This document shows, in pieces, positions 9,435 through 18,248 of a stretch of DNA of 64,000 nucleotides. Source of the stretch: Pseudomonas indica NBRC 103045 (GTDB lineage: Bacteria; Pseudomonadota; Gammaproteobacteria; Pseudomonadales; Pseudomonadaceae); the NCBI RefSeq assembly GCF_002091635.1, contig NZ_BDAC01000016.1, positions 1 to 64,000 on the forward strand. Direction: 5' to 3'. The notes under the pieces are model-generated. The model was not told where the DNA came from. It made no database searches and worked only from the letters and a program-made list of their open reading frames with translations. Positions within the stretch are counted from its first letter, which is position 1. Each line of letters starts with the position of its first letter. The position numbers were made by a program, and so were the translations under genes.

Positions 9435-10181
9435 ATGTCGAAAGTCATGCTGATCACAGGGGCGAGCCGGGGCATCGGCGCCGCCACCGCCCGCCTCGCC
9501 GCCGCACAGGGCTATGCGCTGTGCCTCAATTACCGGGAACGCCGCGAAGCGGCCGAGGCGCTGCTGCGCCAGCTCGAAGCCTCGGGGACCGAGGCGATTG
9601 CCGTGGCCGCCGATGTCGCGGACGAGGAACAGGTGATGCGTCTCTTCGAGCGCCTGGACCAGGCCTTCGGCCGCCTGGACGTGCTGGTCAACAATGCCGG
9701 CCTGCTGGAGCCCCAGGCACGGCTGGAGCAGATGGACGCCGCGCGCCTGCAGCGTGTCTTCGGCGCCAACGTGATCGGCAGCTTCCTCTGCGCCCGCGAG
9801 GCGGTAAAGCGCATGTCCACCCGCCATGGCGGCCAGGGCGGCGCCATCGTCAATCTCTCCTCGATGGCTGCCCGTCTCGGTGCGCCCAACGAGTACATCG
9901 ACTACGCCGCCGCCAAGGGCGCCATCGACAGCCTGACCATCGGCCTGGCCAAGGAGGTCGCGGCGGAGGGCATCCGGGTGAACGGGGTGCGCCCCGGCCT
10001 CATCCACACCGATATCCATGCCAGCGGCGGCGAACCGGGACGCATCGAGCGGCTCAAGTCCAGCGTGCCGCTGGGGCGCGGCGGCGATCCCGAGGAGGTG
10101 GCCCGGGCCATTCTCTGGCTGGCTGGCGACGAGGCGTCCTATACCACCGGCACCCTGCTCGACGTCAGCGGAGGCCGCTGA
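9435..10181 (+). CDS. short-chain dehydrogenase/reductase
   Basis: A 248-residue classical SDR. It has the NAD(P)-binding TGASRGIG near residue 7, NNAG near 90, the catalytic serine in NLSSMAARLG and the YxxxK pair in YIDYAAAKGAID. The C-terminal GTLLDVSGGR is the usual family ending. An arginine-containing loop after beta-2 (NYRERREAAEA) favours NADP. The substrate is unknown; the conserved neighbourhood (PA3128 in P. aeruginosa, from memory) gives no hint. A GAGGGG ribosome site precedes the start. Confidence 0.93.
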   Translation: MSKVMLITGASRGIGAATARLAAAQGYALCLNYRERREAAEALLRQLEASGTEAIAVAADVADEEQVMRLFERLDQAFGRLDVLVNNAGLLEPQARLEQMDAARLQRVFGANVIGSFLCAREAVKRMSTRHGGQGGAIVNLSSMAARLGAPNEYIDYAAAKGAIDSLTIGLAKEVAAEGIRVNGVRPGLIHTDIHASGGEPGRIERLKSSVPLGRGGDPEEVARAILWLAGDEASYTTGTLLDVSGGR

Positions 10182-10184
10182 GGG

Positions 10185-11159
10185 TCACACCGCCGTCGCC
10201 AGGCCTGCGAGCGGATCGGAGATGCCCAGCAAGGCATCGATGCGCGCACAATCGCTTTCCCGGCGAACTTCGGCGAACAGCACCACCGCCTCCGGGTAGC
10301 TGCGGGTCAGCATGGCCAACCACTGCTTCAGGCGCCCCGGCGCGTAGCGTGGCGACAGCTTGCGCCGGGCCTGCAGCCAGAAGTCACGCAACAACGGCAG
10401 CAATTCGCCCCAGGTCATTTCCCAGGGCACCTGCCCTGCTCGTACGGCAGCGATCTGCCGGGCCAGGTCCGGGCGGGATACCAGGCCCCGGCCGAGCATG
10501 ACGTCATCGACGCCGCTCACCTCACGGCAACGCCGCCAGTCGTCCAGGCTCCAGATTTCGCCGTTGGCGAACACCGGCACCTTGACCGCTTCCTGGACCC
10601 GCGCCACCCACTCCCAGTGGGCCGGCGGCCGGTAGCCCTCCGCCTTGGTCCGGGCGTGCACCACGATCTGCGCCGCGCCGCCATCAGCCAGGGCCCGCGC
10701 GCAGTCCAGCGCCCCGTCCGGGCTGTCGAAACCCAGGCGCATCTTCGCCGTGACCGGAAACTCCCGCGGCACCGCTCGCCGGACCTCGGAGATAATCGCA
10801 TGGAGCAGCTCGGGCTCCTTGAGCAGCACTGCCCCACCCCGCGAGCGGTTCACCGTCTTTGCCGGGCAGCCGAAATTGAGGTCTATCACCGGCGCGCCCA
10901 GCTCGCAGGCAAAGGCGGCGTTTTCAGCCAGGCACACCGGATCGGAGCCGAGCAGTTGCACGCGCATGGGCGTGCCGGCACGGGTGCGCGATCCGACCGC
11001 CAGCTCCGGAGCCAGCTTATGGAAATGGGCGGCAGGCAGCAGGCGGTCGCAGACTCGGATGAATTCGGTCACGCACCAATCGATGCCGCCGACACGGGTC
11101 AGGACATCGCGAAGAATCTCGTCGACCAGCCCCTCCATGGGCGCCAGAGCGATCTGCAT
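10185..11159 (-). CDS. dusC: tRNA-dihydrouridine(16) synthase
   Basis: FMN-dependent NADPH enzyme that reduces uridine 16 in the D-loop of tRNAs. The 324-residue protein starts directly with the FMN barrel ([20 protein letters not shown]). It has the catalytic cysteine in [14 protein letters not shown], the [10 protein letters not shown] segment and the late FMN site [10 protein letters not shown] then [16 protein letters not shown] and its length assign it to the DusC group rather than DusA/B. It converges with the SDR gene with 3 bases between the stop codons. Confidence 0.92.
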   Translation of the reverse strand: MQIALAPMEGLVDEILRDVLTRVGGIDWCVTEFIRVCDRLLPAAHFHKLAPELAVGSRTRAGTPMRVQLLGSDPVCLAENAAFACELGAPVIDLNFGCPAKTVNRSRGGAVLLKEPELLHAIISEVRRAVPREFPVTAKMRLGFDSPDGALDCARALADGGAAQIVVHARTKAEGYRPPAHWEWVARVQEAVKVPVFANGEIWSLDDWRRCREVSGVDDVMLGRGLVSRPDLARQIAAVRAGQVPWEMTWGELLPLLRDFWLQARRKLSPRYAPGRLKQWLAMLTRSYPEAVVLFAEVRRESDCARIDALLGISDPLAGLATAV

Positions 11160-11291
11160 TCAGGCTTCTCGGAAGAAAAAGGCGCGTAGTTTACGGCGAT
11201 CGCCGGGACGCGCAAATCCCGGCCGGCGGGATGGCTGCGGAGCTTCACCGAGTCGACGCGGTCTGCTCATAAAAGGCTACGGAAACACGTC

Positions 11292-11666
11292 ATGAGAGCT
11301 ATCGCATCCTTCGCCGCCCTGATACTGCCCCTGTTCACCACCGGCATTGCCGGCGGCGAATCCATTACTCCGGACAGCAGCGCACGGCTGATCGTCGAAC
11401 GCGACAGCTCGTCAGCAAATGCCTGCGACATCGAGCTGTATGTGCAGAACAGGCTGGCCGCCCAGCTAGGCCCCGGAGAGCGGGCGGTACTGCAGGTCGC
11501 AGCGGGAGAAGTCTCGCTGGCGGTCACTCAGGCCAGCTCCGGCCCCTGTCTCGAGGCAGCTTCGCCCAGCCGCCCACAGTCCGCCCTGTTCGCACCGGGA
11601 CAAACCCGGGCGTACCGGATCATGCAAGATGCCTCCGGTCTGTTTCTCTCTCCGGCTTCCGAATGA
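11292..11666 (+). CDS. small exported protein of unknown function
   Basis: A 124-residue protein with a signal peptide of about 20 residues (MRAIASFAALILPLFTTGIAGG). The mature part is small, mostly beta-like, with two cysteines (NACDIELYV and SGPCLEAA) that could form a disulfide. There is no lipobox. I do not recognise the family. The ATG has only GGAAA upstream. Convergent with the thioesterase gene, 3 bases apart. Confidence 0.7.
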   Translation: MRAIASFAALILPLFTTGIAGGESITPDSSARLIVERDSSSANACDIELYVQNRLAAQLGPGERAVLQVAAGEVSLAVTQASSGPCLEAASPSRPQSALFAPGQTRAYRIMQDASGLFLSPASE

Positions 11667-11669
11667 GCC

Positions 11670-12119
11670 TTAGAGTTCCAACGGATATGGCTGGATCAAC
11701 GCCTGTCCATAACCCTCGACGAACTCCACCGGCATGCGCTTGGGCTTGCCACTGGACAGTTCGATGCAAACGAAGGTGGTCGATGCGCGCAGCAGAGTCG
11801 CCGCATCGGCCGGCCGCACCAACTGGAAACGCCGCTGCATCTTCACGCGCTGGTCCGACTCGACGATCCAGGTGGCCAGTTGCAGCTCGTCCCCTTCGTA
11901 GGCGGCGGCCAGGTAGTCGATCTCATGGCGCACCACCGCCATGGCGCGATCCAATCGGCGATATTCGCTCAGGTCCAGCCCCAGGCTCTGGGAATGACGC
12001 CATGCGCAACGCTCCAGCCAACTGACGTAGACCGCGTTATTGGCATGTCCGAGGCCATCGATGTCGTCCGTTTCGACACGGATATCGATCACGAAGGGGT
12101 TAGCAAGATCCCAGTTCAT
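11670..12119 (-). CDS. 4-hydroxybenzoyl-CoA thioesterase-family protein
   Basis: A 149-residue single hot-dog domain. DIDGLGHANNAVYVSWLERC carries the conserved Asp of the YbgC/FadM type, followed by RHEIDYLAAAYEGDEL and the TTFVCIE strand. Members hydrolyse acyl-CoA esters; the natural substrate cannot be read from the sequence. ATG at 12119 (MNWDLANPF) is preferred over an 18-residue upstream extension that lacks fold similarity. Confidence 0.9.
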   Translation of the reverse strand: MNWDLANPFVIDIRVETDDIDGLGHANNAVYVSWLERCAWRHSQSLGLDLSEYRRLDRAMAVVRHEIDYLAAAYEGDELQLATWIVESDQRVKMQRRFQLVRPADAATLLRASTTFVCIELSSGKPKRMPVEFVEGYGQALIQPYPLEL

Positions 12120-12202
12120 TTCACCGCTCCGGCTGGTGGCTATGGCCGGGGAGCGCACCGCTGGAACAGGCACTCCCGGGTTCGGCCGGCCATTCTAGGC
12201 GC

Positions 12203-12391
12203 TTGCCGCGCCCGAGACCAAGCGACGACGACCTGCAGGCCGGCCGACTGGTCCAAGTGCTACCCGAGTGGTCAGTGGCGGAAAGCGGGGTCTTCGCCGT
12301 CTATCCGCACGCACGCTTCCTGCCGATGAAGACCCGGGGGTTCGTGGACCATCTCGCCGAGGCGATCGCAGCTGAGTCCGGCGACACGTTT
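12203..12391 (+). pseudogene. C-terminal remnant of a LysR-family regulator
   Basis: The readable stretch QAGRLVQVLPEWSVAESG followed by VFAVYPHARFLPMKTRGFVDHLAEAI is the last strand and helix of a LysR effector domain. No helix-turn-helix or rest of the effector domain lies upstream: the thioesterase promoter region is directly adjacent. The frame then runs into the hydrolase gene on the other strand. It is a decayed 3' end of a lost regulator. Confidence 0.7.
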
Positions 12392-13250
12392 ACCTCGCCT
12401 GGAAGAACGCATCCTGACGCAGCGCCGTCCCTCGAGCACCAGCTTGCTCTTCCAGCAGCTCCATGACCGCGCTCACTACGCGGGGATCGCCAAGAACCCG
12501 GTGATGCCCACCCGACTCCAGCAACAGCAGACGACTGTCGAACCAGTTTTCGTGGATTCGCTCCGCTTCGCTCGCCGGCACCATGGTGTCGTCGGCCGCA
12601 TGGATCACCAGGCCTCGCATATCCAACTGATAGCGCGTCACGTCCAAGTGCGCGGCCGGCATACCGGCGTGTTGCTCGACCAGCCGGACGAAGTGCGCCC
12701 GAGCCAAGGGCGGCAGAGCCATGAAGCGGGCGAACTGGCGCAGCACGGTCAATATCCGGCTAGGCGTCCCGATGGTCACCACCGCCTCGCTACGCAACCC
12801 CAGCTGGGTTGCGAGCAGCACACTGGCACCACCCATGGAATGCCCGATCACCGCTTTCAGCGGCGGCAGCTCCCCGGCCGCTTCGAGCACAGCGCGAGCG
12901 AACAGGACCACACTGGCCTCCTGCCCCGGCGAGCGTCCATGGGCCGGTCCATCCAGCGCAACCACGGCGTAACCGGCCCGGATCAGCGCCTCGATCAGCG
13001 CGGCGAACTGCGTCGGCCGCCCTTCCCAGCCATGCATCAGCAAGACGGCGGGCCCGCTTCCCCAGCGCAGCGCGGACAGGCCAAAGCGCAGCGTTATGCG
13101 TTCCGCACTGCCCAGCAGCGGCAGCTCCCAACTCCGCGGAGGCAGATCGCGGGGCGTCATGAACTCGCGACGCATTTTGCTCGCCACCGCATGCGGAGCC
13201 ACCCAACCCAAGGTGGCGTTGATACCGCGAACCCAGTTCAAGCTGCTCAT
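12390..13250 (-). CDS. alpha/beta hydrolase
   Basis: A 286-residue alpha/beta-hydrolase. It shows the oxyanion strand VLLMHGWEGRPTQF near 70, the nucleophile elbow VIGHSMGGASVLLAT (Ser), IHAADDTMVP for the acid, and GGHHRVLG for the catalytic His near the end. It has no signal peptide. ATG 13250 is chosen over the GTG one codon earlier because GAGGG lies 7 bases before it. Substrate unknown; the neighbouring TetR gene, same strand and upstream, may control it. Confidence 0.9.
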   Translation of the reverse strand: MSSLNWVRGINATLGWVAPHAVASKMRREFMTPRDLPPRSWELPLLGSAERITLRFGLSALRWGSGPAVLLMHGWEGRPTQFAALIEALIRAGYAVVALDGPAHGRSPGQEASVVLFARAVLEAAGELPPLKAVIGHSMGGASVLLATQLGLRSEAVVTIGTPSRILTVLRQFARFMALPPLARAHFVRLVEQHAGMPAAHLDVTRYQLDMRGLVIHAADDTMVPASEAERIHENWFDSRLLLLESGGHHRVLGDPRVVSAVMELLEEQAGARGTALRQDAFFQAR

Positions 13251-13340
13251 CACAAGACCCTCATCGATTAACGGCGGACAGCGCTACCGCCTGGATGGGC
13301 GCCCAGCGGGCACCCGGTATGAAACCGAGCCTTCCCGGGC

Positions 13341-13883
13341 TCAAATCACTGCCGATTTCGCGGCCCGCAGTACCCGGTCGGACATCTCGCCCCGCCCCAG
13401 CGCCCGTGCCAGCACCAAACCACCCACCATCAACGCCATGTCCGCCAGGACCTTGTCGGCCTCCTCCGGGCTGTCGGCGAGTTCCGCCATGACCAACTCC
13501 AGATGCTCGGCCAATACGGCGCGAAAGCCTTCCGGCATATGCGCCAACTCGGCCAGCGAACTGGGAAGCGGACACGCCTCACCGGTTTCCGCATCGCGGT
13601 GCTTGCGTGAGAGATAGAACGCCGCCGCCAGGGCACGCCGCTCGGATGCCGGCAAGCTCCGGTCCAGCTCACCCATCAGGGCACGCCGCCGCCGGAGCGT
13701 CTGGCTGAAGGCCTCCAGCATCAGCGCATCCTTGCTTTCGAAGTGCGCGTAGAAGCCACCGACGGTCAAACCGGCCGCGCCCATCACGTCCCCTACGCTG
13801 GGTTCGGCCGGGCCACGCCGAGTAAGCGCGGCACTGGCGGCGGACAGGATGCGTTCGCGGGTCTGGGCTTTTTTGTCGTTCAT
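13341..13883 (-). CDS. TetR-family transcriptional regulator
   Basis: A 180-residue repressor-type protein. The N-terminal HTH is clear (TRERILSAASAALTRRG, VGDVMGAAGLTVGGFYAHFESKDAL), with a helical ligand domain from about residue 55. Its own upstream region (13897-13934) is AT-rich with repeats that could be its operator. The alpha/beta hydrolase gene 90 bases downstream on the same strand is a likely target. Confidence 0.92.
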   Translation of the reverse strand: MNDKKAQTRERILSAASAALTRRGPAEPSVGDVMGAAGLTVGGFYAHFESKDALMLEAFSQTLRRRRALMGELDRSLPASERRALAAAFYLSRKHRDAETGEACPLPSSLAELAHMPEGFRAVLAEHLELVMAELADSPEEADKVLADMALMVGGLVLARALGRGEMSDRVLRAAKSAVI

Positions 13884-13896
13884 GGGTGAGGCTCCA

Positions 13897-13934
13897 AAAT
13901 ATTACACCTGAAATATTATGCTCGTAATAAATTT
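13897..13934 (-). promoter_or_regulatory. AT-rich repeat region in front of the TetR gene
   Basis: AAATATTA occurs at 13897-13904 and again at 13911-13918, with TAATAAATTT at 13925-13934. This is an AT-rich island in GC-rich DNA just upstream of the regulator's start. It probably holds the promoter and self-operator; no exact boxes can be assigned. Confidence 0.4.
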
Positions 13935-13980
13935 TAGCAAGCCTTTGGGGAACGCCATTCGTCGCCGGATAAAACAGGAG

Positions 13981-14036
13981 AAAAAACAAAAGGGCCACCC
14001 TGACCGGATGACCCTTTAAAAGCCCGCATTGCGGGT
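13981..14036 (-). terminator. tandem terminators of the tRNA cluster
   Basis: Reading the minus strand after the last tRNA-Glu, CCCGC-AAT-GCGGG is followed by CTTTT. Then AAAGGG...CCCTTT forms a second hairpin followed by a T-run (complement of AAAAAACAAA). Two Rho-independent terminators in a row are typical of stable-RNA units. Confidence 0.75.
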
Positions 14037-14044
14037 TGGAAAAG

Positions 14045-14120
14045 TGGCGTCCCCTAGGGGACTCGAACCCCTGTTACCGCCGTGAAAGGGCGGTGTCCTA
14101 GGCCACTAGACGAAGGGGAC
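14045..14120 (-). tRNA. tRNA-Glu (TTC)
   Basis: A 76-base cloverleaf including an encoded CCA. The acceptor GTCCCCT pairs with AGGGGAC, and the anticodon arm CCGCC-CTTTCAC-GGCGG gives anticodon TTC. Last of four tRNA genes transcribed leftward; identical in sequence to the copy at 14296-14371. Confidence 0.97.
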
Positions 14121-14170
14121 GAAACCTTCGATGAACAAGACCGGCATAATCAGTCGGCCTTGCCGTGGAT

Positions 14171-14246
<76 letters not shown>

Positions 14247-14295
14247 GAATTTAACGTCTCGCGACTCGCGCTACCGTAGCAACACTGCTGGAATA

Positions 14296-14371
14296 TGGCG
14301 TCCCCTAGGGGACTCGAACCCCTGTTACCGCCGTGAAAGGGCGGTGTCCTAGGCCACTAGACGAAGGGGAC
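14296..14371 (-). tRNA. tRNA-Glu (TTC), second copy
   Basis: Same 76-base sequence as 14045-14120, anticodon TTC with encoded CCA. The Glu-Ala pair has been duplicated in tandem; spacers between genes differ, so the duplication is not recent. Confidence 0.97.
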
Positions 14372-14428
14372 GAAACCTTCAAAACCAATCAACCTTCAGG
14401 CTGACCGTGGCACTCTCCCGAAGGAAAG

Positions 14429-14504
<76 letters not shown>

Positions 14505-14522
14505 GTCTCGAGGACGGGGCGC

Positions 14523-14551
14523 ATATTAGGGGGGCTCCCCTGGGCTGTCAA
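14523..14551 (-). promoter_or_regulatory. strong sigma-70 promoter of the tRNA cluster
   Basis: On the minus strand TTGACA (14551-14546), a 17-base spacer and TAATAT (14528-14523) are almost consensus. A GC-rich discriminator GCGCCCCG follows, as expected for a stringently controlled stable-RNA promoter. T-rich DNA lies just upstream. Confidence 0.9.
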
Positions 14552-14669
14552 CAGATTTTTTTCCGATCCCGAAAATTTTTTGCCATTAGAACAATTACTT
14601 AAGAGCACCGACGGAAAAAGAGTCAGCTCCGCCCTCTCCTTCCATCGGTGACTGCGGTCTACCGTGGCA

Positions 14670-16151
14670 TCAGCCGATGGCAGCCAACAGCTTCTCCCAC
14701 TCCTTGTTCTCTTTCTTCGACACACCACCGAGCAGTTCGATGGCCTGGCGCAGGCGGAAGCGGGTCAGGTCCGGCCCAAGGATTTCCATCGCATCCAGCA
14801 CCGAAACGGAACTGGCCTGCCCGGTAATGGCAGCGAACATCAGCGGCATGGCGTCGCGCAGCTTCAGCTCGAGGTGCTCGACCACCGCCTGGATGCAGCT
14901 GGTGATCCGGTCCTTCTCCCACTGGCGCAGGGCTTCCAGCTTCCAGAGGATCAACTGCATCACCTGGCGCACCTGGTCGGGCGACAGCTTCTTGTGCTCG
15001 AACAGCCGGGCATCCAGCGGCACGCTGCCGGCGAAGAAGAAGCTGGCCAGCGGGGCGATATGGCTGAAGGTCTCCACCCGCCCCTGGACGTGCGGAGCGA
15101 TCTTCATCAGATACTCGGGGTTCAACGCCCACTTCTGCACTTCGGCGGCGAAATCCTCGACGCTCAGCTCACGCAGCCACTGACCGTTCAACCAGGACAG
15201 TTTCTCCAGGTCGAAGATCGGCCCGCCCAGGGAAACCCGCTGGATATCGAAATGCTCGATCATCTCGGCGAGGCTGAACTTCTCGCGCTCGTCCGGCATC
15301 GACCAGCCCATCCGGCCCAGGTAGTTGAGCATCGCCTGGGGCAGGAAGCCCATGCGCTCGTAGAAAGTGATCGAAGTCGGGTTCTTGCGCTTGGACAGCT
15401 TGCTCTTGTCCGGATTACGCAGCAGCGGCATGTAGCAGAGCTTGGGCTGCTCCCAGCCGAAGTATTCGTAGAGCTTGATCAGCTTCGGTGCCGAAGGCAG
15501 CCATTCCTCGCCGCGCAACACATGGGTGATCCCCATCAGGTGGTCGTCCACCACGTTGGCCAGGAAGTAGGTCGGCAGGCCATCGGCCTTCATCAGCACC
15601 TGCATATCCATGCGGTCCCACGGGATCTCCACGTCGCCGCGGAGCATGTCCGGCACCACGCAGACGCCCTCGGTCGGGACTTTCATGCGCACCACGTTGG
15701 ACTCGCCGGCCGCCAGGCGGCGGTTCACCTCCTCGGCGGACAGGTGCATGCAATGGCCGTCGTAGCGCGGGGTTTCCTTGCGCTCCATCTGCTCGGCGCG
15801 CAGCGCATCGAGGCGCTCGGGGGTGCAGAAGCAGTGGAAGGCATGGCCCTTCTCCACCAACTCCTTCGAGTACTTCTGGTAAATCTCGCCCCGCTCGCTC
15901 TGCCGGTAGGGACCATGCGGGCCGCCGACGTCCGGGCCTTCGTCCCACTCGATGCCGAGCCAGCGCAACGCATCGAAGATCTGCTGTTCGGACTCGCGGG
16001 TCGAACGCAACTGATCGGTGTCTTCGATGCGCAGGATGAACTGGCCACCGTGCTGACGGGCGAAGCAGAGGTTGAACAGGGCGATATAGGCGGTGCCGAC
16101 GTGCGGGTCGCCGGTGGGCGACGGCGCGATGCGGGTACGAACGGTGGTCAT
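14670..16151 (-). CDS. gltX: glutamyl-tRNA synthetase
   Basis: Class I synthetase that charges tRNA-Glu with glutamate. It has 493 residues, the normal length. The HIGH-type signature is [17 protein letters not shown] near residue 8 and the KMSKS-type loop is [12 protein letters not shown] near 250. The C-terminal anticodon-binding helical domain is complete. It sits directly upstream of two tRNA-Glu genes on the same strand, but the tRNAs have their own promoter. Its start codon overlaps the stop of the upstream LysR gene by 4 bases (ATGA), so the two may be translationally coupled. Confidence 0.97.
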   Translation of the reverse strand: MTTVRTRIAPSPTGDPHVGTAYIALFNLCFARQHGGQFILRIEDTDQLRSTRESEQQIFDALRWLGIEWDEGPDVGGPHGPYRQSERGEIYQKYSKELVEKGHAFHCFCTPERLDALRAEQMERKETPRYDGHCMHLSAEEVNRRLAAGESNVVRMKVPTEGVCVVPDMLRGDVEIPWDRMDMQVLMKADGLPTYFLANVVDDHLMGITHVLRGEEWLPSAPKLIKLYEYFGWEQPKLCYMPLLRNPDKSKLSKRKNPTSITFYERMGFLPQAMLNYLGRMGWSMPDEREKFSLAEMIEHFDIQRVSLGGPIFDLEKLSWLNGQWLRELSVEDFAAEVQKWALNPEYLMKIAPHVQGRVETFSHIAPLASFFFAGSVPLDARLFEHKKLSPDQVRQVMQLILWKLEALRQWEKDRITSCIQAVVEHLELKLRDAMPLMFAAITGQASSVSVLDAMEILGPDLTRFRLRQAIELLGGVSKKENKEWEKLLAAIG

Positions 16152-17098
16152 GGAAGCTCTCGAACAGAGGGATCGATCAAAGCGGCGATGTTAACAGGGG
16201 CACTGCCGTGGGCTCCAGCGTAGTGGCCGCCTTCGATCCGCAGGTTGCCCATGAGGAAATCGAGGAACGCCTTCACCTTCATGGCCTGGAAACGCCGTGA
16301 CGGATAGACCGCGTACAGCTCGCCGACCGGCAGCCGCGCCTCGGGCAGCAGCTCCACCAGACGCCCGCTGCGCACCGCCTGTTCGGTGATCAGCAACGGC
16401 AACCCCGCGATCCCCGCCCCGGCCATCGCGGCCTCCCGGGCAAAGGTGATGTTGTTGCAGGAGAGCACGCGCTGGCAGGGGACGCTCTCCCCCTGCACCG
16501 GCCAGTAACGCGGCGAGTCGTGGGGCAGCAGGATCGCCCGGTGGTTGGCCAGGTCCTGTACCGTGCGCGGCGTACCGTGGGCGGCCAGATAGCCGGGACT
16601 GGCGCACAGGCGCCGGGCGGTCTCGAACAGCTTGCGGCCGATCAGCGTGGAATCCTGCGGCTGGCCGACCATGATGGCTATATCCACGCCCTCCTCCACC
16701 GGATCGACGTAGCGCGAGGTCAGCTCCACCTCGGCAGTGATCTGCGGGTATTGGCGCATGAACTCGCCCAGGACCCGCCCCAGCAGCAACTGGCCGAACT
16801 CGATCGGCGCGGTGATCCGCAGCAGGCCCGACGGTTCCTGCTGCAACTGCATGACCGCCTGCTCGGCCTCGGCGAAATCCAGCATGATCTGCCGGCAGCG
16901 GTCGTAATAGGCCTGGCCGACCTCGGTCAGACGCAGCTTGCGCGTGGTGCGGTTGAGCAAGCGCACCCCCAGGCGTTCTTCCAGCAAGGCGATGCGCCGG
17001 CTCACCGTGGACTTCTGCATGCCCAGGCTTTGCGCCGCCTGGGTAAAGCTGTGGCACTCCACCACCCGGGTAAAGATCAGCGCGTCATCCAACCCCAT
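16148..17098 (-). CDS. LysR-family regulator next to emrAB
   Basis: A 316-residue LysR protein. ATG at 17098 gives the standard start [23 protein letters not shown] with the HTH segment [18 protein letters not shown], and has GGGGAACAATA upstream; 73 in-frame residues before it are rejected. The effector domain runs from about 90. It resembles the CrgA/DsdC-like group that controls a divergent transporter, so emrAB is the likely target. Its end overlaps gltX by 4 bases. Confidence 0.93.
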   Translation of the reverse strand: MGLDDALIFTRVVECHSFTQAAQSLGMQKSTVSRRIALLEERLGVRLLNRTTRKLRLTEVGQAYYDRCRQIMLDFAEAEQAVMQLQQEPSGLLRITAPIEFGQLLLGRVLGEFMRQYPQITAEVELTSRYVDPVEEGVDIAIMVGQPQDSTLIGRKLFETARRLCASPGYLAAHGTPRTVQDLANHRAILLPHDSPRYWPVQGESVPCQRVLSCNNITFAREAAMAGAGIAGLPLLITEQAVRSGRLVELLPEARLPVGELYAVYPSRRFQAMKVKAFLDFLMGNLRIEGGHYAGAHGSAPVNIAALIDPSVRELP

Positions 17099-17100
17099 TA

Positions 17101-17158
17101 TTGTTCCCCATAAGCAACAAAGTTTCTGAAGTGTACCGGCTATAAGCGAGTAGGGAAC
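17101..17158. promoter_or_regulatory. divergent promoter/operator region of LysR and emrA
   Basis: In the 91-base gap, TTGTT-N10-AACAA (17101-17120) is a LysR-type dyad next to the regulator's start. GTTCCC (17103-17108) and GGGAAC (17153-17158) form a wider inverted repeat around TATAAG (17141-17146), a plausible -10 for emrA. Roles are inferred. Confidence 0.4.
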
Positions 17159-17189
17159 ACTGCTAGATTTCCGAAATTCTGCCCCGCTC

Positions 17190-18248
17190 ATGAGCATTTC
17201 CATGCCTGCCCAACTGCAACGACGCCTGTTCGTTTTCCTGCTCGTCCTGGCGCTGGTCGCCGGGGCCTTCTTCCTGCACTGGCTGTTCGTCGGCCGGTTC
17301 GTCGAAACCACCGACAACGCTTATGTGCAGGGCGAGATCACACGCATTTCCAGCCAACTCGGCGCACGTATCGAAAAGGTCCTGGTGGAAGACAACCAGC
17401 ACGTGAACCAGGGCGACCTGCTGGTGGTACTGGAAGCGGAGGACTTCCGACTGGCCGTCGAGCGAGCCCGCGCCACCCTGGCGACGCGCGAGGCGGAACT
17501 GGCGCAGGCGCGCAGCAAGCTCGAGCAGCAGGCCAGCCTGATCGCCGCCAGCGAGGCGGACGTGGCCGCCAACCAGGCGACCCTCGGCCGCACCCAGATC
17601 GACCTGTCGCGCGCCCAGACCCTGCGCAAGCCCGGCTATGTCTCCGAAGAGCGCGTCACCACCCTGTCCGCCGACGCACGCGTCGCCCGCTCGCAGCTGG
17701 CCAAGGCGGAAGCCGACCTCAAGGCCCAACGCCAGCAGATCGAAGCCCTGAACGCCGACATCCGCCGGCTGGAGGCGCAGATCGCCAATGCCCGTGCCGA
17801 CGTGGCCCAGGCTGAATTGAACCTGACCCGCACAGAAATCCGCGCCCCGGTCGGCGGCCTGGTCGGCCAGCGTGCCGCGCGCTCGGGCCAGTACGTACAG
17901 GTCGGCGCCCACCTGCTGTCGCTGGTGCCGGACGACGACATCTGGGTCCAGGCCAACTTCAAGGAAACCCAGATTGGCCGGATGCAGCCGGGCCAGAAGG
18001 CCGAGCTGCTCTTCGACAGCTTCCCCGACACGCCCATCGAAGGCACCGTGCAGAGCCTGTTCGCCGCCTCCGGCGCCCAGTTCAGCCTGCTGCCGCCGGA
18101 CAACGCCACCGGCAACTTCACCAAGGTGGTGCAGCGCATCCCGGTCAAGCTGACCTTCGCTGCCGACAACCCGCTGAAAGGTAAGATCCGCCCCGGCATG
18201 TCGGTGGAAGTGAAGGTGGAATTGAAGGACGAGCAGCGTGGCAGCTGA
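17190..18248 (+). CDS. emrA: EmrA/HlyD-type membrane-fusion protein
   Basis: Periplasmic adaptor of a tripartite drug-efflux pump. The 352-residue protein has a short cytoplasmic start, one membrane anchor (FVFLLVLALVAGAFFLHWLF, residues 13-32) and the lipoyl half-motifs TTDNAYVQGEITRISSQ near 48 and TEIRAPVGGLVG near 215. A long coiled coil of about 110 residues lies between them, then the beta-barrel VQANFKETQIGRMQPGQ. Its stop overlaps the emrB start by 11 bases, so the two are translationally coupled. It should pair with a TolC-like channel encoded elsewhere. Confidence 0.94.
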   Translation: MSISMPAQLQRRLFVFLLVLALVAGAFFLHWLFVGRFVETTDNAYVQGEITRISSQLGARIEKVLVEDNQHVNQGDLLVVLEAEDFRLAVERARATLATREAELAQARSKLEQQASLIAASEADVAANQATLGRTQIDLSRAQTLRKPGYVSEERVTTLSADARVARSQLAKAEADLKAQRQQIEALNADIRRLEAQIANARADVAQAELNLTRTEIRAPVGGLVGQRAARSGQYVQVGAHLLSLVPDDDIWVQANFKETQIGRMQPGQKAELLFDSFPDTPIEGTVQSLFAASGAQFSLLPPDNATGNFTKVVQRIPVKLTFAADNPLKGKIRPGMSVEVKVELKDEQRGS

